From UBA4636 sp045534575 (GTDB taxonomy: Bacteria; Bacillota; Clostridia; Christensenellales; Borkfalkiaceae), in contig JAZSJZ010000008.1 of the NCBI GenBank assembly GCA_045534575.1, positions 26,833 to 90,832 of the forward strand: a DNA stretch of 64,000 nucleotides. Direction: 5' to 3'. The notes beneath the pieces were generated by a model. It searched no databases. It saw nothing but the letters and a program-made list of their open reading frames with translations, and was not told the origin of the DNA. This document shows positions 8,574 through 15,425 of this stretch, one piece after another. A program made the translations under genes and the position numbers. Each line of letters starts with the position of its first letter. Position 1 is the stretch's first letter.

Positions 8574-8608
8574 GTTTTTAACGTTAAAATTTTTAAAAAT
8601 GCAAATTA

Positions 8609-9370
8609 ATGAGAAGAAAAAGGAACGAAAACGTCGTTTTGAAGTTTTCAATTTCGTTAGTTGTGATAGTTGCAATTTTAGTTGCGTGTTACCTTGTTTT
8701 TAATGCGCTCGGCTTCACAAGTTTAACAAAGGAAGAACTTCAAGCCTATATTCAAGATTTTGGTGCGCTTGCACCGATTGCGTTTATTGCGGTTAGTTTT
8801 TTGCAAGTAACGTTCGTGCCAATTCCGGGCATGGTAACAATTTTGGCTGGCAACTATTTGTTTGGCGCGTGGCGTTCGTTTCTTTATTCTTATATTGGAA
8901 TGATGCTCGGCTCAATTTTTGCGTTTTTGCTTGGAAGGCTTATTGGCAAGCCGTTTGTAAATTGGTTAGTTGGAAGCGAAAAAACCGTTGACAATTATTT
9001 AAAACGTCTAAAAGGGCGCGAAAACGTTTTGCTGTTTTTTATGTTCTTGTTCCCTCTTTTTCCAGATGATATTTTGTGTTCAATCGCTGGGCTTTGCCCG
9101 CTAACCTTTCTTGGGTTTATCTTAATGCAAATAGTAACTAGAGCAACTTCGATTGGCGCAACGCTACTATTTTTATCGGGCGAAGTTATTCCTTACAACG
9201 CGTGGGGAATTCCAATCATAGCCGTGCTTTTAGTTCTTGGCGTGGTGGCGTTTATAGTTTCAATGAAAAACGCCGAAAAGATAAACAAATTCGTTTCAAA
9301 CTTAGCAATAAAAGTTAGTGATAAGTTTAAAAAAGATAATAAAAAGCAAGAAGATAAAATTGAAGATTAA
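8609..9370 (+). CDS. VTT-domain (TVP38/TMEM64, DedA-like) membrane protein
   Basis: 253 residues with five or six hydrophobic helices. The VTT signature is present: FVPIPGMVTILAGNYLFG followed by GSIFAFLLGRLIGK, and later FPLFPDDILCSIAGL. Members are membrane proteins linked to lipid scrambling or undecaprenyl-phosphate recycling; substrate not assignable. The last ~30 residues are a Lys/Asp-rich cytoplasmic tail. A two-sided hairpin terminator follows directly. Confidence 0.85.
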   Translation: MRRKRNENVVLKFSISLVVIVAILVACYLVFNALGFTSLTKEELQAYIQDFGALAPIAFIAVSFLQVTFVPIPGMVTILAGNYLFGAWRSFLYSYIGMMLGSIFAFLLGRLIGKPFVNWLVGSEKTVDNYLKRLKGRENVLLFFMFLFPLFPDDILCSIAGLCPLTFLGFILMQIVTRATSIGATLLFLSGEVIPYNAWGIPIIAVLLVLGVVAFIVSMKNAEKINKFVSNLAIKVSDKFKKDNKKQEDKIED

Positions 9371-9374
9371 AATT

Positions 9375-9411
9375 AAAACCTGCCGTTAACGAAGTTATAG
9401 GCAGGTTTTTT
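9375..9411 (+). terminator. dispersed hairpin element as terminator (reverse copy)
   Basis: AAAACCTGCC, core GTTAACGAAGTTATA, GGCAGGTTTTTT. Perfect 6-bp GC-rich outer stem with A- and T-runs, so it could work on both strands. Confidence 0.85.
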
Positions 9412-9413
9412 GT

Positions 9414-9509
9414 TGCAAAAGTTTATTTTTTAGGTTCTATTGACAAACTTTTTAAAAAAGATTATACTTATCGTAGCAGAACGGAAAACATTTCTGCAAC
9501 GTTTATAGG
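9414..9509 (+). repeat. shared promoter-leader module, copy A
   Basis: About 96 nt, roughly 80% alike by eye to 61272-61368. In order: TGCAAAAGTTTATTTTTTA, promoter (9440-9468), TTATCGTA, a hairpin (GCAGAA/TTCTGC) and GCAACGTTTATAGG. In copy B the module runs into an Rhs toxin tip; here it runs into a small AT-rich gene. Confidence 0.75.
9440..9468 (+). promoter_or_regulatory. sigma-A promoter of the small-protein islet
   Basis: TTGACA, 17-nt spacer AACTTTTTAAAAAAGAT, TATACT. Nearly identical spacers occur at 9916, 32688 and 61299. Confidence 0.75.
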
Positions 9510-9550
9510 TAAGCAAAGAGTCATTATGGATGGAGGATGATGTAGGCTTT

Positions 9551-9820
9551 ATGGTTAGGATCAGAGTTGATTTAAGAGAAATTGAGTTATTAAATTTGAG
9601 CTATGAAACTATGAATGTTCCTAAAAATTATATTTTAGATAATAATTACATAGTTATTGAAGAAAATGAACTTGAAAACCTTGATATAATGTTTAATTGT
9701 ATTTTGGACACATTTTTAGAAATAGGTTTATTGGAAAATGATGAACCTAATAAATTGGGTTTTGAATTAGAAAAATTAAACGAGAAAATCAATCATGAGT
9801 ATGTAAAATTAAATAAGTAA
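9551..9820 (+). CDS. small acidic protein of unknown function, candidate immunity protein
   Basis: 89 residues from ATG 9551, Glu/Asp/Asn/Leu-rich, no membrane segment and no family I recognise. An in-frame ATG at 9530 would add MEDDVGF; GGAGG lies about 13 nt before 9551, so the start is uncertain. Its base composition is more AT-rich than the housekeeping genes. The gene sits behind promoter-leader module A, the same module that precedes the orphan Rhs toxin tip at 61.3 kb, so an immunity role is an inference from context only. Confidence 0.55.
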   Translation: MVRIRVDLREIELLNLSYETMNVPKNYILDNNYIVIEENELENLDIMFNCILDTFLEIGLLENDEPNKLGFELEKLNEKINHEYVKLNK

Positions 9821-9865
9821 TCTCATTAGTAAATAAATTAAAACATCAAACACAAACTTGTTTAG

Positions 9866-9900
9866 AGTGTGTCTATTGTAAAAGATAGGCACACTTTTTT
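9866..9900 (+). terminator. rho-independent terminator
   Basis: AGTGTGTCTAT / ATAGGCACACT stem with one mismatch, 8-nt loop, six Ts. Confidence 0.8.
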
Positions 9901-9920
9901 GCGTTAAACGACCTATTGAC
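9899..9920 (+). repeat. partial dispersed hairpin whose right arm forms a -35 box
   Basis: TGCGTTAAACGACCTATTGAC matches the left arm and core of reverse copies (compare GCCGTTAATCGACCTATTGGC at 33523). The last bases are the TTGACA of the next promoter. Confidence 0.45.
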
Positions 9921-9944
9921 AAACTTTTTAAAAAAGATTATACT
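9916..9944 (+). promoter_or_regulatory. sigma-A promoter, second copy of the islet type
   Basis: TTGACA, 17-nt spacer identical to that at 9440, TATACT. It drives the membrane-protein paralogues at 10015-11261. Confidence 0.75.
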
Positions 9945-10014
9945 AATTTAAGGAATAACGCCTAGAAAGATAAAAATTCGGCAATTAAATTTGCGTAAAA
10001 AAGGGGTGCAGATA

Positions 10015-10110
10015 ATGAATAAAACAAAATTTAAATATTGTTTTAAATATTTATTGTTTTGGCTTATAATCTGTTTTTATTCAATGATACCACTTGTAAA
10101 AGGCAATTAA
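10015..10110 (+). CDS. 31-residue stub of the paralogous membrane-protein family
   Basis: ATG 10015 with AAGGGGTGCAG ribosome site; encodes MNKTKFKYCFKYLLFWLII and a few more residues. The start matches the first residues of the gene at 10734 (MNK-x4-KYxxKFxL pattern) and the same ribosome-site sequence precedes both. It reads as the N-terminal remnant of a third paralogue that stops after the first membrane helix, or as a tiny membrane peptide. Confidence 0.45.
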   Translation: MNKTKFKYCFKYLLFWLIICFYSMIPLVKGN

Positions 10111-10129
10111 TTATCTAAAGGAGTTTAAT

Positions 10130-10654
10130 GTGAAATCCGAAAATAAATATTCTTTAAAATATTTTATATTTAATTTTGTCTCTATTTTTTTAGTGGCGAG
10201 TTTTTTAAGTTTGCTGTTTGTAATAGTTGGAATTATTTATGATAAGGGGTTTAATATTCTTTATTTTATTCCGCTTTTTCTAGCATTAGGGTGCATGATA
10301 CCTGTCTTAATTAAAATAAGATTTTTTATTAAAGACATTGAACAAAAAGAAAAATTGTATAATACAAAATTTTTGGACGAAAATTGTGTAAAGATAAATT
10401 CGGTGCTATATTTAGCCGATGAGTGGCTCATTAACGCTGGAAGATTTGTAATTTATAAAAACAGCATAACATCTTTAATCGCTACGTGTTTGCGCGTGCC
10501 AGGGCCTTCGGCTCTTGCTCTAGAAATTTATATAAAAAACATAGAAAAGCCATATGTTGTGCGAGTTTATCATGTCAAAAATTATAAGAAAATCAAAAAT
10601 TGGGTTTGCGATGTTCCAATTTCTAATGCAACGGGGCTTGATATAGGGTTATGA
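10130..10654 (+). CDS. two-helix membrane protein, paralogue of the gene at 10734
   Basis: 174 residues. Two hydrophobic helices (about 11-35 and 42-65) are followed by a cytoplasmic-looking domain with YLADEWLINAGRFVIYKNSI at about 93-112. The same motif, as YLSQDWLIDCGTCALLRKSI, occurs in the next gene, and the two align over their whole length. No known family was recognised; the pattern of membrane anchor plus beta-rich domain resembles small immunity or PH-like proteins. AT-rich, unlike its housekeeping neighbours. Start: ATGTGAAATCC region, with GTG 10130 after AAAGGAG. Confidence 0.65.
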   Translation: MKSENKYSLKYFIFNFVSIFLVASFLSLLFVIVGIIYDKGFNILYFIPLFLALGCMIPVLIKIRFFIKDIEQKEKLYNTKFLDENCVKINSVLYLADEWLINAGRFVIYKNSITSLIATCLRVPGPSALALEIYIKNIEKPYVVRVYHVKNYKKIKNWVCDVPISNATGLDIGL

Positions 10655-10733
10655 TAAGCAAATGGCGGGCGTTTTTTAAACCTCTCAAAATTCAATAGCA
10701 TATGAAAACGATATAAGTTAAGGGGTGAAGTTA

Positions 10734-11261
10734 ATGAATAAATGTGCTTGGAAATATTATTTAAAATTTGCTCTAAGAAATTTTATTTTAATTTTTTCTA
10801 TTTTGGGGCTTGTGTCGTTGATTTTTATTGTGTTTTCAGTAAACCAAAACAACACTTATAATGAATTTGAAATTATAAGTTACCTTTTGCGATTTGGATT
10901 GCTGATTTTTGTTATGTCTAATTGTTTTTTGTTTAAATTTGCAAGAATGATTAAGAAACAAAAATTAGAGTTTGGCGTTGAATTTAACGATTTAAACGTA
11001 TCAAAACTTTCTCACTTAGTTTATCTTTCGCAAGACTGGTTAATTGACTGTGGAACTTGTGCGCTTTTGAGAAAAAGTATAATAAAAATAACCCACGTTT
11101 TGCAACATGGAATAAGAGGCGGAACGTCAGTTAAAGTTACAATTTACACAACAAATAATAAGAGCTATAATATAAATGTAAGAGATGAACAGCAAGTTGA
11201 AGAATTAAGATTATGGGCAACGTATTCAAAGTTTAAAATGTATAAAAGCAACAGCAACTAA
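10734..11261 (+). CDS. two-helix membrane protein, paralogue of the gene at 10130
   Basis: 175 residues from ATG 10734 with AAGGGGTGAAG just upstream; a GTG at 10725 lies inside that ribosome site. Helices at about 14-35 and 48-67, then YLSQDWLIDCG and a charged C-terminal domain. Homologous to the upstream 174-residue protein and to the 31-residue stub, forming a tandem family. Function unknown; a role as immunity or partner protein of an absent toxin is inferred only from the shared promoter module at 9414. Confidence 0.65.
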   Translation: MNKCAWKYYLKFALRNFILIFSILGLVSLIFIVFSVNQNNTYNEFEIISYLLRFGLLIFVMSNCFLFKFARMIKKQKLEFGVEFNDLNVSKLSHLVYLSQDWLIDCGTCALLRKSIIKITHVLQHGIRGGTSVKVTIYTTNNKSYNINVRDEQQVEELRLWATYSKFKMYKSNSN

Positions 11262-11273
11262 TTTAATAAAGGA

Positions 11274-11289
11274 GGGCGAGAAATCGCCC
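11274..11289 (+). other. short GNRA-capped hairpin in leader
   Basis: GGGCGA-GAAA-TCGCCC, 28 nt before ATG 11317. It is not followed by a T-run, so it is probably an RNA processing or stability element. Confidence 0.5.
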
Positions 11290-11316
11290 ACGTTAAAGTT
11301 AATTAAAAGGAGTAAT

Positions 11317-11862
11317 ATGAATTTTTCAAATTTGCTAACCATAAAAATCGGATGGAACGAAATCTTTATTGAGTTAATTGTCTTGCTCGTAATTACGTTT
11401 CTATTAACAATAATATATATTATATTTGAAAAAAAGGTTTATAAGCAGTTTTCTTTAATGAATTACGAATACGTTTTAAAACATAAAAAACTTCTTCTAT
11501 ATGCTAACAAAAGATCTAATAAGAAATACCAAATATTCTTAATACTTGCAGTATCTAGTTACGAAATTGGCAACAGTTTAGATTTTGAGTATTATATAGA
11601 ACAAGTAAAGTGTGACGCATTGTCTAACAGTGTTTTTTATTGGAAAGCATATTATCACTTTTTTAACGGCGACGAAGTAGAGTTTTTAAATTGTTTGGAA
11701 AATTTAAAAAAACTAGAACCGTCTGATATTAATAAGTCATATATTCAAATATTAACGCTTTTGATGAAGAAACAAAAAAATGAAACAATTTCTGAAAATG
11801 AGTTGCTAATTTTAAATCAAACTTTCTCGAAAAAAATTAAAGATTATATTAAAAGCAATTAA
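11317..11862 (+). CDS. membrane-anchored helical protein of unknown function
   Basis: 181 residues: one strong membrane helix (about 17-38), then an all-helical domain whose spacing (YQIFLILAVSSYEIG, VFYWKAYYHFFNGDE) is reminiscent of TPR-type helix pairs. No family recognised. ATG 11317 has AAAAGGAG upstream. It is the last gene of the AT-rich islet and is separated from the convergent glnN by a two-sided hairpin terminator. Confidence 0.6.
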   Translation: MNFSNLLTIKIGWNEIFIELIVLLVITFLLTIIYIIFEKKVYKQFSLMNYEYVLKHKKLLLYANKRSNKKYQIFLILAVSSYEIGNSLDFEYYIEQVKCDALSNSVFYWKAYYHFFNGDEVEFLNCLENLKKLEPSDINKSYIQILTLLMKKQKNETISENELLILNQTFSKKIKDYIKSN

Positions 11863-11883
11863 AACTGAAATGCGCAAAAAAAA

Positions 11884-11920
11884 CAAAACCTGCCGATAAC
11901 GAAGTTATAGGCAGGTTTTT
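11884..11920. terminator. dispersed hairpin as two-sided terminator
   Basis: AAAACCTGCC, core GATAACGAAGTTATA, GGCAGGTTTTTT. It lies between convergent genes and serves both strands. It differs from the copy at 9375 by two core bases. Confidence 0.85.
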
Positions 11921-11937
11921 TGATGTTTTTGGTTGGT

Positions 11938-14022
11938 TTAGCGAATACTATAAAGTAAATCGTTATAGGTTGGAATAGGCCAAATATCTTTTGGAATAAC
12001 TTGCTCCAAAGAATCGGCAAACTTTCTTACTTCTTCCATAATAGGCAAAATCTTATCGCGATAATATTTTGCAATTTCATAAACGCCAGCAGGATGGGTT
12101 GCTGAAAGCGCGGTTTCTAAGTTCTTTAAAGTTTTAATAAGTTTATCGGTGTTGTCGCAAACGAAAGAAAGAAGGTGGTCTTCCATCTTTGTTGAAACGC
12201 CTGCGCCTTTTTTAGCAATAACAAGGTCGGCAAGAGTTTTTTCAAACTTATAACAACTAGGAATAATTGCGCGCTTTGCCATATTTATCATAGTGAGCGC
12301 TTCAATGTTAATGGTCTTATAATAATTTTCAAGGAAGATATCGCAACGGCTGAAAAGTTCCATAGTTGAGAAAACGCCGTGTTTGGTGAAAAGTTCGATG
12401 TTTTTCTTAGTTATGTAACTTGGCACAGCGTCAACGGTGGTAGGAAGATTACAAAGTTTGCGCTTCTTTGCTTCTTTTGCCCAATCCTCGCTATAGTTAT
12501 TGCCGTTAAAGATAATGCGCTTGTGCTCTTTTATGTTTCTAATGATTAATTCGTTGAGAGCGGTTTTGAAATCTTCTGCCTTTTCAAGTTCGTCAGCAAA
12601 TCGAGATAAAATTTCAGCAATAGCAGTGTTTAAAACGATGTTTGGCTCAGAGATTGATAGCGACGAGCCAACCATTCTAAACTCAAACTTGTTGCCCGTG
12701 AAAGCAAAAGGCGAGGTTCTGTTTCTATCGGTTGTGTCCTTTTTGAATTTTGGAACGGTGTGAACGCCAATTTCAAGTTCTTTTCTTGCTTCGCACTCGT
12801 AATCAGTGTGGTTCTCGATTGAATTTAAAAGTTCAGTCAAATCGTCGCCAAGGAAGATAGAAACGATTGAAGGCGGTGCTTCGTTAGCACCTAATCTGTG
12901 GTCGTTGCTAGCCGTTGCAACTGAAGCGCGAAGAACGTCTTGATATTCGTCAACCGCAACGATAGTTGCCGTTAAGAAAAGAAGGAATTGCGCGTTTTCG
13001 TGTGGGGTGCTACCCGGTTCTAATAGGTTAATGCCCGTATCAGTCGAGATAGACCAGTTGTTATGCTTACCGCTTCCGTTAACCGATTTGAAAGGCTTTT
13101 CGTGAAGAAGGCAGAGCATATCGTGCTTTCTCGCTACCGACTTCATTAAATCCATCGTTAGTTGGTTTTGGTCGGTTGCGGTGTTATCGTCGCAGAAAAT
13201 TGGCGCAAGTTCGTGTTGCGCTGGAGCAACTTCGTTGTGCTTTGTCTTTGAGTAAACGCCATGTTTCCAAAGTTCGTTATCTAAGTCCTTCATATACTTA
13301 GAAACTCTGTGTTTAATAGAGCCATAGTAATGGTCGTCCATTTCTTGACCTTTGGTTGGGTTTGCGCCGAAAAGCGTTCTTCCGCAAAGCGTAATGTCAA
13401 GACGCTCGTCTGCAACCTTTTTATCGATTAAGAAATATTCTTGCTCAGCGCCAACTTGAACGATGATTTTCTTAACGTCAGTTTTTCCAAAGAGTTTTAA
13501 AATTCTTAAAGCCGCTGTGTTCAACGCTTCGTTGGAGCGAAGAAGAGGCGTTTTTTTATCGAGTGCAGACCCATCGTATGAACAGAACGCAGTTGGAATA
13601 CACAAAGTGCCGTCTTTAATGAAGGCGTAAGAAGTTGGGTCCCAAGCAGTGTAGCCACGGGCTTCGAAGGTGGCTCTTAAACCACCTGACGGGAAACTTG
13701 ACGCATCCGACTCGCCTTTAATGAGCGCTTTGCCACTAAATTTTAAAATAACTCCACCTTTATTATCAGGCTCGATAAAACTATCGTGCTTTTCCGCGGT
13801 GATACCCGTCATTGGTTGGAACCAATGCGTATAGTGGGTAGCGCCGTTTTCAACAGCCCAATCTTTCATAGCCAAGGCGATTTCGTTTGCCGTTTCGCGA
13901 GTTAAAGTTTTGCCCTCGTTAATGGTAAGCATTAAATCTTCATAAACGGAAGGCGCTAATCTTTCACGCATAACTTTATCGTTAAAAACTAACGAGCCGA
14001 AAATTTCTTCAATTCTATTCAT
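11938..14022 (-). CDS. glnN: type III glutamine synthetase
   Basis: 694 residues, far longer than GSI (~450) and typical of GSIII. It makes glutamine from glutamate, ammonia and ATP. Family features include the N-terminal region FNDKVMRERL, SFPSGGLRATFEARGYTAWD, the glutamate-site E-x-E (VGAEQEYFLID), NGSGKHNNWS and FEFRMVGSS. The ATG at 14022 has AGGAGAAGTT upstream; an in-frame ATG at 14049 lies before that ribosome site. It is a single-gene unit with its own promoter and, with gdhA at 33.7 kb, covers ammonia assimilation. Confidence 0.95.
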   Translation of the reverse strand: MNRIEEIFGSLVFNDKVMRERLAPSVYEDLMLTINEGKTLTRETANEIALAMKDWAVENGATHYTHWFQPMTGITAEKHDSFIEPDNKGGVILKFSGKALIKGESDASSFPSGGLRATFEARGYTAWDPTSYAFIKDGTLCIPTAFCSYDGSALDKKTPLLRSNEALNTAALRILKLFGKTDVKKIIVQVGAEQEYFLIDKKVADERLDITLCGRTLFGANPTKGQEMDDHYYGSIKHRVSKYMKDLDNELWKHGVYSKTKHNEVAPAQHELAPIFCDDNTATDQNQLTMDLMKSVARKHDMLCLLHEKPFKSVNGSGKHNNWSISTDTGINLLEPGSTPHENAQFLLFLTATIVAVDEYQDVLRASVATASNDHRLGANEAPPSIVSIFLGDDLTELLNSIENHTDYECEARKELEIGVHTVPKFKKDTTDRNRTSPFAFTGNKFEFRMVGSSLSISEPNIVLNTAIAEILSRFADELEKAEDFKTALNELIIRNIKEHKRIIFNGNNYSEDWAKEAKKRKLCNLPTTVDAVPSYITKKNIELFTKHGVFSTMELFSRCDIFLENYYKTINIEALTMINMAKRAIIPSCYKFEKTLADLVIAKKGAGVSTKMEDHLLSFVCDNTDKLIKTLKNLETALSATHPAGVYEIAKYYRDKILPIMEEVRKFADSLEQVIPKDIWPIPTYNDLLYSIR

Positions 14023-14060
14023 AACTTCTCCTAAGTGGTAGTTATTCAAGTTTATTCTTA

Positions 14061-14092
14061 AATAGTATAGAATACTATTAAGAAAATGTCAA
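14061..14092 (-). promoter_or_regulatory. glnN promoter with overlapping inverted repeat
   Basis: Minus strand: TTGACA (14092-14087), 17-nt spacer, TATACT (14069-14064). An inverted repeat AATAGTAT-AGA-ATACTATT (14061-14079) covers the -10 box and is a candidate operator. Confidence 0.65.
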
Positions 14093-14143
14093 TATAAATT
14101 GTTTAAATTTGAAATTTTGCCAAAAAACGAATAATTTTTGGTA

Positions 14144-14172
14144 TTGACAACAAAAAATTATAATGTTACAAT
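14144..14172 (+). promoter_or_regulatory. sigma-A promoter of the FTR-like gene
   Basis: TTGACA, 17-nt spacer, TACAAT, 30 nt upstream of ATG 14202. Confidence 0.65.
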
Positions 14173-14201
14173 GTTTTTAATCTTTATTAGGGGGTAAAAT
14201 T

Positions 14202-14399
14202 ATGAAAGTTAGATTAAACGAAGATAAAGAAGTTGTTAAAAGGCTTAAAGAAGCGCTCGAAAAAAAGGATGGCTACTGCCCTTGTAGGCTTCAAAGAATT
14301 CCAGAAAATAAGTGCATGTGCAAAGAATTTAAAGACCAAATTGCCGACGAAAACTTCGAAGGCTATTGCCACTGCAGGCTTTATTATAAGGAAAAATAA
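14202..14399 (+). CDS. ferredoxin:thioredoxin reductase catalytic-subunit-like protein
   Basis: 65 residues with six cysteines in three pairs: C26-P-C28, C38-M-C40 and C56-H-C58 (GYCPCR, NKCMCKEF, GYCHCRLY). The CPC...CxC...CHC order is that of the FTR catalytic chain, which carries a 4Fe-4S cluster beside a redox-active disulphide. The spacing here (9 and 15 residues between pairs) and the short length differ from the chloroplast type. It stands alone with its own promoter (14144) and terminator (14428), no thioredoxin being adjacent. Ribosome site AGGGGG. Confidence 0.8.
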   Translation: MKVRLNEDKEVVKRLKEALEKKDGYCPCRLQRIPENKCMCKEFKDQIADENFEGYCHCRLYYKEK

Positions 14400-14427
14400 C
14401 AAGCCGTTAAAAATTTTAAAAAATTAG

Positions 14428-14464
14428 AAAACCCGCCGATAATCGACTTATAGGCGGGCTTTTT
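14428..14464. terminator. dispersed hairpin as two-sided terminator (reverse copy)
   Basis: AAAACCCGCC, core GATAATCGACTTATA, GGCGGGCTTTTT. It lies between convergent genes and serves both. Confidence 0.85.
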
Positions 14465-14478
14465 GCTTGATTTTAGTT

Positions 14479-15204
14479 TTATTTTTCAGGCAAAATGTTT
14501 TCAAAAACATAGTTTTTAGCATATTTTTTTGCCTTCTCTTCTTCCTCTTTAGTTCTAATTGTCCAAGTAAGGAGCGGAAGCGAATTTGTTATGCGGTTTT
14601 TAACGGGGAGGGAATAAACATCGTAATTGATAAAATCGGGCTTTACGAAAAAATTTAGCGGTGCGTTTTTAATAACGAAATTTTTTATAAAGCCGAGTTT
14701 ATTTTTAAGCCCAGACGCAAGTTGACCTAAAATGGCTTCGGGCATAAGTTTTTTAAGCCTTAGTAAAATTGTTGGGTCGAAAGACTGAAAGGCAAATTCT
14801 CCGCCGTAGTTTTTCAAATGCGCAACGATTTTTTTCTCAATGCCCTTATGCTTTTGCTGTTTTATTTCAATAAGAAGCGGAACTTTTCCATCAACGAGCG
14901 AGAGAACTTCTTTAAAAGTTGGTATTTTTTCGGTCGAAGATTTTAAGAAAAGCGATTTAATTTTTTCGCTCGAAGTTTCTCTAATATCGCCGTTAAAGCC
15001 CGTCATACGCAAAAGATTATCGTCGTGAAAAACGAAAATCTCGCCGTCAATACTCATTTGAAGGTCAAGTTCGATAGCGTAGCCTAAACTTATTGCGTTT
15101 TGGAAGGCAGATAGGCTGTTTTCGGGCAAAAGTTCGTTATGAAGCCCACGATGTGCTGCGGGCAAATTTAAAACCCAAGAATTAGGCGAAAGTCTAGTTT
15201 TCAT
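14479..15204 (-). CDS. glycerophosphodiester phosphodiesterase (UgpQ-like, cytosolic)
   Basis: 241 residues, one GDPD TIM barrel. Catalytic residues are visible: H18-R19 (AHRGLH), E-x-D (AIELDLQMS) and the second histidine (VFHDDNLLRMTG); LIEIK and LLTWTIRT follow in the expected order. It hydrolyses deacylated phospholipids to sn-glycerol 3-phosphate and alcohol. There is no signal peptide, so it acts in the cytosol. ATG 15204 has AAGGAGAAATT upstream. Confidence 0.9.
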   Translation of the reverse strand: MKTRLSPNSWVLNLPAAHRGLHNELLPENSLSAFQNAISLGYAIELDLQMSIDGEIFVFHDDNLLRMTGFNGDIRETSSEKIKSLFLKSSTEKIPTFKEVLSLVDGKVPLLIEIKQQKHKGIEKKIVAHLKNYGGEFAFQSFDPTILLRLKKLMPEAILGQLASGLKNKLGFIKNFVIKNAPLNFFVKPDFINYDVYSLPVKNRITNSLPLLTWTIRTKEEEEKAKKYAKNYVFENILPEK

Positions 15205-15221
15205 AATTTCTCCTTGACTTA

Positions 15222-15263
15222 ATTATAACACGAAAAACGCTTTTCTTGCAAATATATTTGCAA
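15222..15263 (-). promoter_or_regulatory. GDPD promoter with 18-bp palindrome at the -35 box
   Basis: Minus strand: TTGCAA (15251-15246), 18-nt spacer, TATAAT (15227-15222). The -35 is half of the perfect palindrome TTGCAAATATATTTGCAA at 15246-15263, a candidate operator. Confidence 0.5.
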
Positions 15264-15356
15264 TATATTAAATTCAAAGCGACGTTTGTGCTGTTGGTTT
15301 AGGTGAAAAAATTGGTAAAAAATGTCGGGCGGATAAAATTAAATTAGCCCAAGGGC

Positions 15357-15385
15357 TTGACTGTTTTTCTATTATATGTAATAAT
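15357..15385 (+). promoter_or_regulatory. probable lepA promoter
   Basis: TTGACT, 17-nt spacer, AATAAT, 41 nt before the lepA start. Confidence 0.45.
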
Positions 15386-15425
15386 CTTAATAATATTATT
15401 TATTACGCTTGAAAAGGAATTAGTT

